This document shows, piece after piece, positions 6,001 to 8,415 of a DNA stretch of 8,415 bases. The DNA is from an uncultured Clostridia bacterium (GTDB lineage Bacteria; Bacillota; Clostridia; Peptostreptococcales; Anaerovoracaceae). The stretch covers positions 1 to 8,415 of the forward strand of contig CALIBC010000172.1 in the NCBI GenBank assembly GCA_938045615.1. The letters are read 5' to 3'. The translations under genes were made by a program, and so were the position numbers. Position 1 is the first letter of the stretch; every line of letters starts with the position of its first letter. The notes beneath the pieces were generated by a model. It was not told the origin of the DNA, did not search any database, and was given only the letters and a program-made list of their open reading frames with translations.

Positions 6001-7087
6001 GAATCGGGTGAGATTGCTTGCCCTATACCTTCCTCAATACCATCCAATTCCAGAGAATGATAGATGGTGGGGGAAAGGATTTACAGAGTGGACAAATGTA
6101 GGTAAGGCCAAGCCATTATTCATCGGGCACTATCAACCGAAAGTTCCAGCGGATTTAGGATACTATGATCTGAGACTCGCTGAGAGTCGGAATGCACAAG
6201 CTCAACTCGCAAAGCAATATGGGATAGAGGGTTTCTGTTACTGGCATTATTGGTTTGGAAATGGGAGACAATTATTGGAACGTCCGTTTAATGAAGTATT
6301 AAAATCAGGGGAGCCTGATTTCCCATTTTGTTTGGCTTGGGCAAATCATTCATGGGAAGATAAACAGTTTAAAAAAGGTGGTAGTAATAAATTGCTTATA
6401 GAGCAAGTATATCCAGGAGAGGCTGATTATGTCCTCCATTTCAATACATTATTGCCGGCATTTAAAGACAAACGATATGTAAAAGTTGATGGTAAACCAC
6501 TATTTTATGTGTACTCTCCTTTCGATATCCCTGATGTAGAACGTTTTATAGTGTTATGGAATCATCTGTCTAAGCAACATGGATTAAGTGGAATACATTT
6601 TGTCACTCAAACGCATAATGTTGATGAGATAGACTTTTTGAGAGACAAGGGGTTTGATGCAGTCAACATAGTACGACTTTTTCATTTTATGAAAGAAGAT
6701 TATTCTTTTATCGAGAAAGTTTACATGAAAACGCTAAAGAATATTTTTAGGTGCGGCCAAATTGTTGATTATGGACGTGCGGCTAAATATTTTTCGGGGA
6801 AGGAGGATAAGTTGGATTATTGTTATCCAACAATAATCCCGAACTGGGATCATTCTCCTCGATCTGGGAGAAGTGGGCATATTCTAATAAATGAAACTCC
6901 GGAAAAATTCAGAAAGCATGTTCGCTCCGTTTTAGGATCAGTTTTTTCTAAGGAGAAAGAGCACCGATTGATTTTTTTAAGATCGTGGAATGAATGGGGG
7001 GAGGGAAATTATATAGAACCAGATTTGAGATTTGGCAGGTCCTTTCTGGAAGTACTAAGAAGTGAAATACGTGATTTGTATGGATAA
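5987..7087 (+). CDS. WbsX/GH99-like domain protein
   Basis: A 366-residue protein that belongs, nearly end to end, to the WbsX/glycoside hydrolase 99-like family common in O-antigen and capsule loci. Hallmarks are LALYLPQYHPIPENDRWWG and GFTEWTNV at the N-terminus, GIEGFCYWHYWF, FCLAWANHSWE, YPTIIPNWD-SPR and, near the C-terminus, WNEWGEG (334-340). E336 and E339 have the spacing of the catalytic Glu pair I recall for bacterial GH99 endo-mannosidases, so the catalytic motif appears kept. No signal peptide is visible, so it should act in the cytoplasm, odd for a polysaccharide hydrolase. WbsX has been labelled a glycosyltransferase, but the biochemical role is unclear and I do not assign one. 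ATG 5987 and ATG 5993 are both possible; either overlaps the acyltransferase end (14 or 8 bp). Confidence 0.85.
   Translation: MGMNKNRVRLLALYLPQYHPIPENDRWWGKGFTEWTNVGKAKPLFIGHYQPKVPADLGYYDLRLAESRNAQAQLAKQYGIEGFCYWHYWFGNGRQLLERPFNEVLKSGEPDFPFCLAWANHSWEDKQFKKGGSNKLLIEQVYPGEADYVLHFNTLLPAFKDKRYVKVDGKPLFYVYSPFDIPDVERFIVLWNHLSKQHGLSGIHFVTQTHNVDEIDFLRDKGFDAVNIVRLFHFMKEDYSFIEKVYMKTLKNIFRCGQIVDYGRAAKYFSGKEDKLDYCYPTIIPNWDHSPRSGRSGHILINETPEKFRKHVRSVLGSVFSKEKEHRLIFLRSWNEWGEGNYIEPDLRFGRSFLEVLRSEIRDLYG
6814..6839 (+). repeat. Perfect 11-bp inverted repeat (hairpin) inside the WbsX/GH99-like gene
   Basis: GGATTATTGTT at 6814-6824 is followed by the 4-base loop ATCC and its exact reverse complement at 6829-6839. 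No T-run follows, so it does not look like an intrinsic terminator. It lies within codons of a conserved family segment (DYCYPTIIP), so it may be coding coincidence. Confidence 0.75.
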
Positions 7088-8372
7088 AATAAAGATAGCT
7101 GTTATAGGCTTGGGGTATGTGGGTCTTCCTTTAGCCAAATTATTGTCTACGAAATATTCGACAATTGGATACGATATAAGTGAAGAGCGAGTAAATTCGC
7201 TTATAAGAGGCCACGACGTAACCTTAGAAATCTCTTCCGAGTCACTTAGGGTAGCTATAGATAATGGATTACAATGTACGACAAATATTGAGGACACTAA
7301 GGATTGTAATGTATATATAGTGACTGTTCCGACTCCTATTGATTGTGGTAATCGGCCGGATTTAGGACCTTTGCTATCTGCTAGCAGGGCTGTGGGCTCT
7401 GTTATCTCTAGAAATAATATCGTCATATATGAATCTACGGTTTATCCAGGAATGACTGAAGAGATCTGTATTCCCGAGATTGAACGTGTTTCTGGAATGA
7501 AGTTTAATACTGATTTTTTTGCTGGATATTCACCAGAGCGGATAAATCCGGGGGATAAAGAGTATACTGTCGAAAAGATTAAGAAGGTAACCTCTGGATC
7601 CACTCCGCATGTTGCGAGAATTGTGGATGATTTGTACAATTCGATCCTTGTAAATGGGACGTATCGAGCTTCATCTATCCGTATAGCTGAGGCGTCAAAG
7701 ATTATAGAAAACACTCAGCGCGATGTTAATATAGCATTGATGAATGAGTTGGCAAAAATATTCAATGCGATGGGGATAGATACGCAAGAAATTATAGATG
7801 CAGCCTCTTCAAAGTGGAATTTTATCAAATTTAAACCCGGACTGGTTGGTGGACACTGTATAAGTGTTGATCCCTATTATCTTATTGAAAAAGCAAAAGT
7901 ATATGGTGTATTACCTCGCATCATGATGGATGCACGCCGACTTAATGATGGGATGGGGTATTATATTGGTGGCCAGGTGCTTAGATTGATGAATAAGAGG
8001 GGAATTTTAGTAAAGAATGCCGCTATTCTTATATTGGGAATCACTTTTAAGGAGAATTGTCCGGATATACGTAATACAAAAGTGATAGATGTTTATTTAG
8101 CTTTGCACGAGTACACAGCGAATATTATGTTTCTTGATCCTTGGGCCGACGCGAAAACAGTAGAACAAATATACAAAATAAAAATCCATTCTCGTATAGA
8201 TCCTTCATGGTATGGTGCGTTTGACGTAATTATTTCGGCTGTTGCACATGAGGAATTTAAGAGAATAGATATACAATCCCTCTTAAAAGAGAATGGTATT
8301 GTGTATGATGTCAAAGGTAATTTAGACAGGAAAGTCGTTTCCGCCAGCTCTGCATGCTCCTTACAGGGCTGA
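7080..8372 (+). CDS. UDP-N-acetylhexosamine 6-dehydrogenase (TviB/WbpO type)
   Basis: Predicted NAD-dependent nucleotide-sugar dehydrogenase, 430 residues, oxidising C6 of a UDP-hexose to the uronic acid in two steps. NAD-binding GLGYVG lies at 10-15. Family blocks PTPID, YESTVYPG, GYSPERINPGD, KVTSGSTP, ASSIRIAEASKIIENTQRD and TKWNF-like SSKWNF follow in order. Catalytic C260 lies in GGHCISVDPYYL, where the usual Gly after HCI is Ser. This block order fits the TviB/WbpO branch, which makes UDP-GlcNAcA or UDP-GalNAcA, better than UDP-glucose dehydrogenase. The frame opens at GTG 7062, but ATG 7080 starts right before the Rossmann strand and overlaps the previous gene by 8 bp. The last 10 or so residues (ending SSACSLQG) do not look like the family tail and are encoded in GC-rich DNA, so the C-terminus may have been replaced or extended. 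Confidence 0.9.
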   Translation: MDKIKIAVIGLGYVGLPLAKLLSTKYSTIGYDISEERVNSLIRGHDVTLEISSESLRVAIDNGLQCTTNIEDTKDCNVYIVTVPTPIDCGNRPDLGPLLSASRAVGSVISRNNIVIYESTVYPGMTEEICIPEIERVSGMKFNTDFFAGYSPERINPGDKEYTVEKIKKVTSGSTPHVARIVDDLYNSILVNGTYRASSIRIAEASKIIENTQRDVNIALMNELAKIFNAMGIDTQEIIDAASSKWNFIKFKPGLVGGHCISVDPYYLIEKAKVYGVLPRIMMDARRLNDGMGYYIGGQVLRLMNKRGILVKNAAILILGITFKENCPDIRNTKVIDVYLALHEYTANIMFLDPWADAKTVEQIYKIKIHSRIDPSWYGAFDVIISAVAHEEFKRIDIQSLLKENGIVYDVKGNLDRKVVSASSACSLQG

Positions 8373-8415
8373 CGCATAATCCGAACTATAGCCCCAGTTC
8401 GAAGAGTTGCAGAGG
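8341..8415. other. GC-rich segment at the 3' end of the cluster
   Basis: By count, 42 of these 75 bases are G or C (56%), against 19 of 60 (32%) in 8281-8340. The change falls inside the last codons of the dehydrogenase. The 43 bases after its stop (8373-8415) show no gene start I can support. Confidence 0.6.
8382..8401 (+). other. Weak stem-loop after the last gene
   Basis: CGAACT (8382-8387), an 8-base loop, and AGTTCG (8396-8401) can pair. It sits 9 bases past the dehydrogenase stop, where a terminator could lie, but no T-run follows, so terminator function is doubtful. Confidence 0.3.

Noticed and set aside
6996..7001. G6 run in the WbsX/GH99-like gene as a second slippage site
   Set aside because: It encodes the conserved WNEWGEG motif, so the codons are dictated by the protein, and six G is short for slippage.
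7062..7064. GTG as the start of the dehydrogenase (likewise TTG 446 and TTG 2469 for the methyltransferase and the fusion)
   Set aside because: In each case an ATG a few codons later begins closer to the conserved first segment, and the earlier codon adds residues the family does not have.

Overview
The window is an 8.4-kb slice of a surface-polysaccharide (capsule or O-antigen type) biosynthesis operon. Nine genes lie on the + strand. The first is cut off by the window start. Gaps are 12-22 bp, or the genes overlap by 4-14 bp, so there is no room for internal promoters or terminators and a single polycistronic message is the simplest reading. Base composition is AT-rich (about 30-43% GC in the lines I counted), with many AGA/AGG/ATA codons, typical of polysaccharide loci. 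Most starts lack a Shine-Dalgarno sequence; the GAGGG before the hexuloisomerase-like gene is the clear exception. Weak ribosome sites plus a WbsX/GH99-like gene suggest Bacteroidota, but this is a low-confidence guess and no marker gene settles it.

Layout. Positions 1-4058 hold a sugar-precursor block: a KdsC-like HAD phosphatase (5' partial), a TylF-like O-methyltransferase, a 6-phospho-3-hexuloisomerase-like SIS protein, a ribulose-/allulose-phosphate 3-epimerase-like TIM barrel, and a fusion of a nucleotidyltransferase with an aminoglycoside/choline-kinase-fold phosphotransferase. Positions 4055-7087 hold the assembly and decoration block: a GT-B glycosyltransferase, a hexapeptide-repeat O-acyltransferase and a WbsX/GH99-like protein. 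Positions 7080-8372 encode a nucleotide-sugar 6-dehydrogenase of the TviB/WbpO type, predicted to supply a UDP-N-acetylhexosaminuronic acid. The last 43 bp are non-coding as far as I can see.

How they may work together (inference). Phosphatase, SIS isomerase, 3-epimerase and kinase-nucleotidyltransferase have the same classes of activity as the known heptose route (GmhA isomerase, kinase, GmhB HAD phosphatase, nucleotidyltransferase), but the proteins are different. With hexuloisomerase- and allulose-phosphate-epimerase-like enzymes the substrate may be a hexulose 6-phosphate derived from fructose 6-phosphate, giving an unusual NDP-activated hexose. I do not recognise this combination as a characterised pathway.

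The other main observation is a run of eight G inside the glycosyltransferase gene. A change of one G in either direction meets a stop within 12 codons, which makes it a strong candidate for a phase-variation switch. GC content also jumps at the extreme 3' end, within the last codons of the dehydrogenase, suggesting a cluster boundary or recombination junction.
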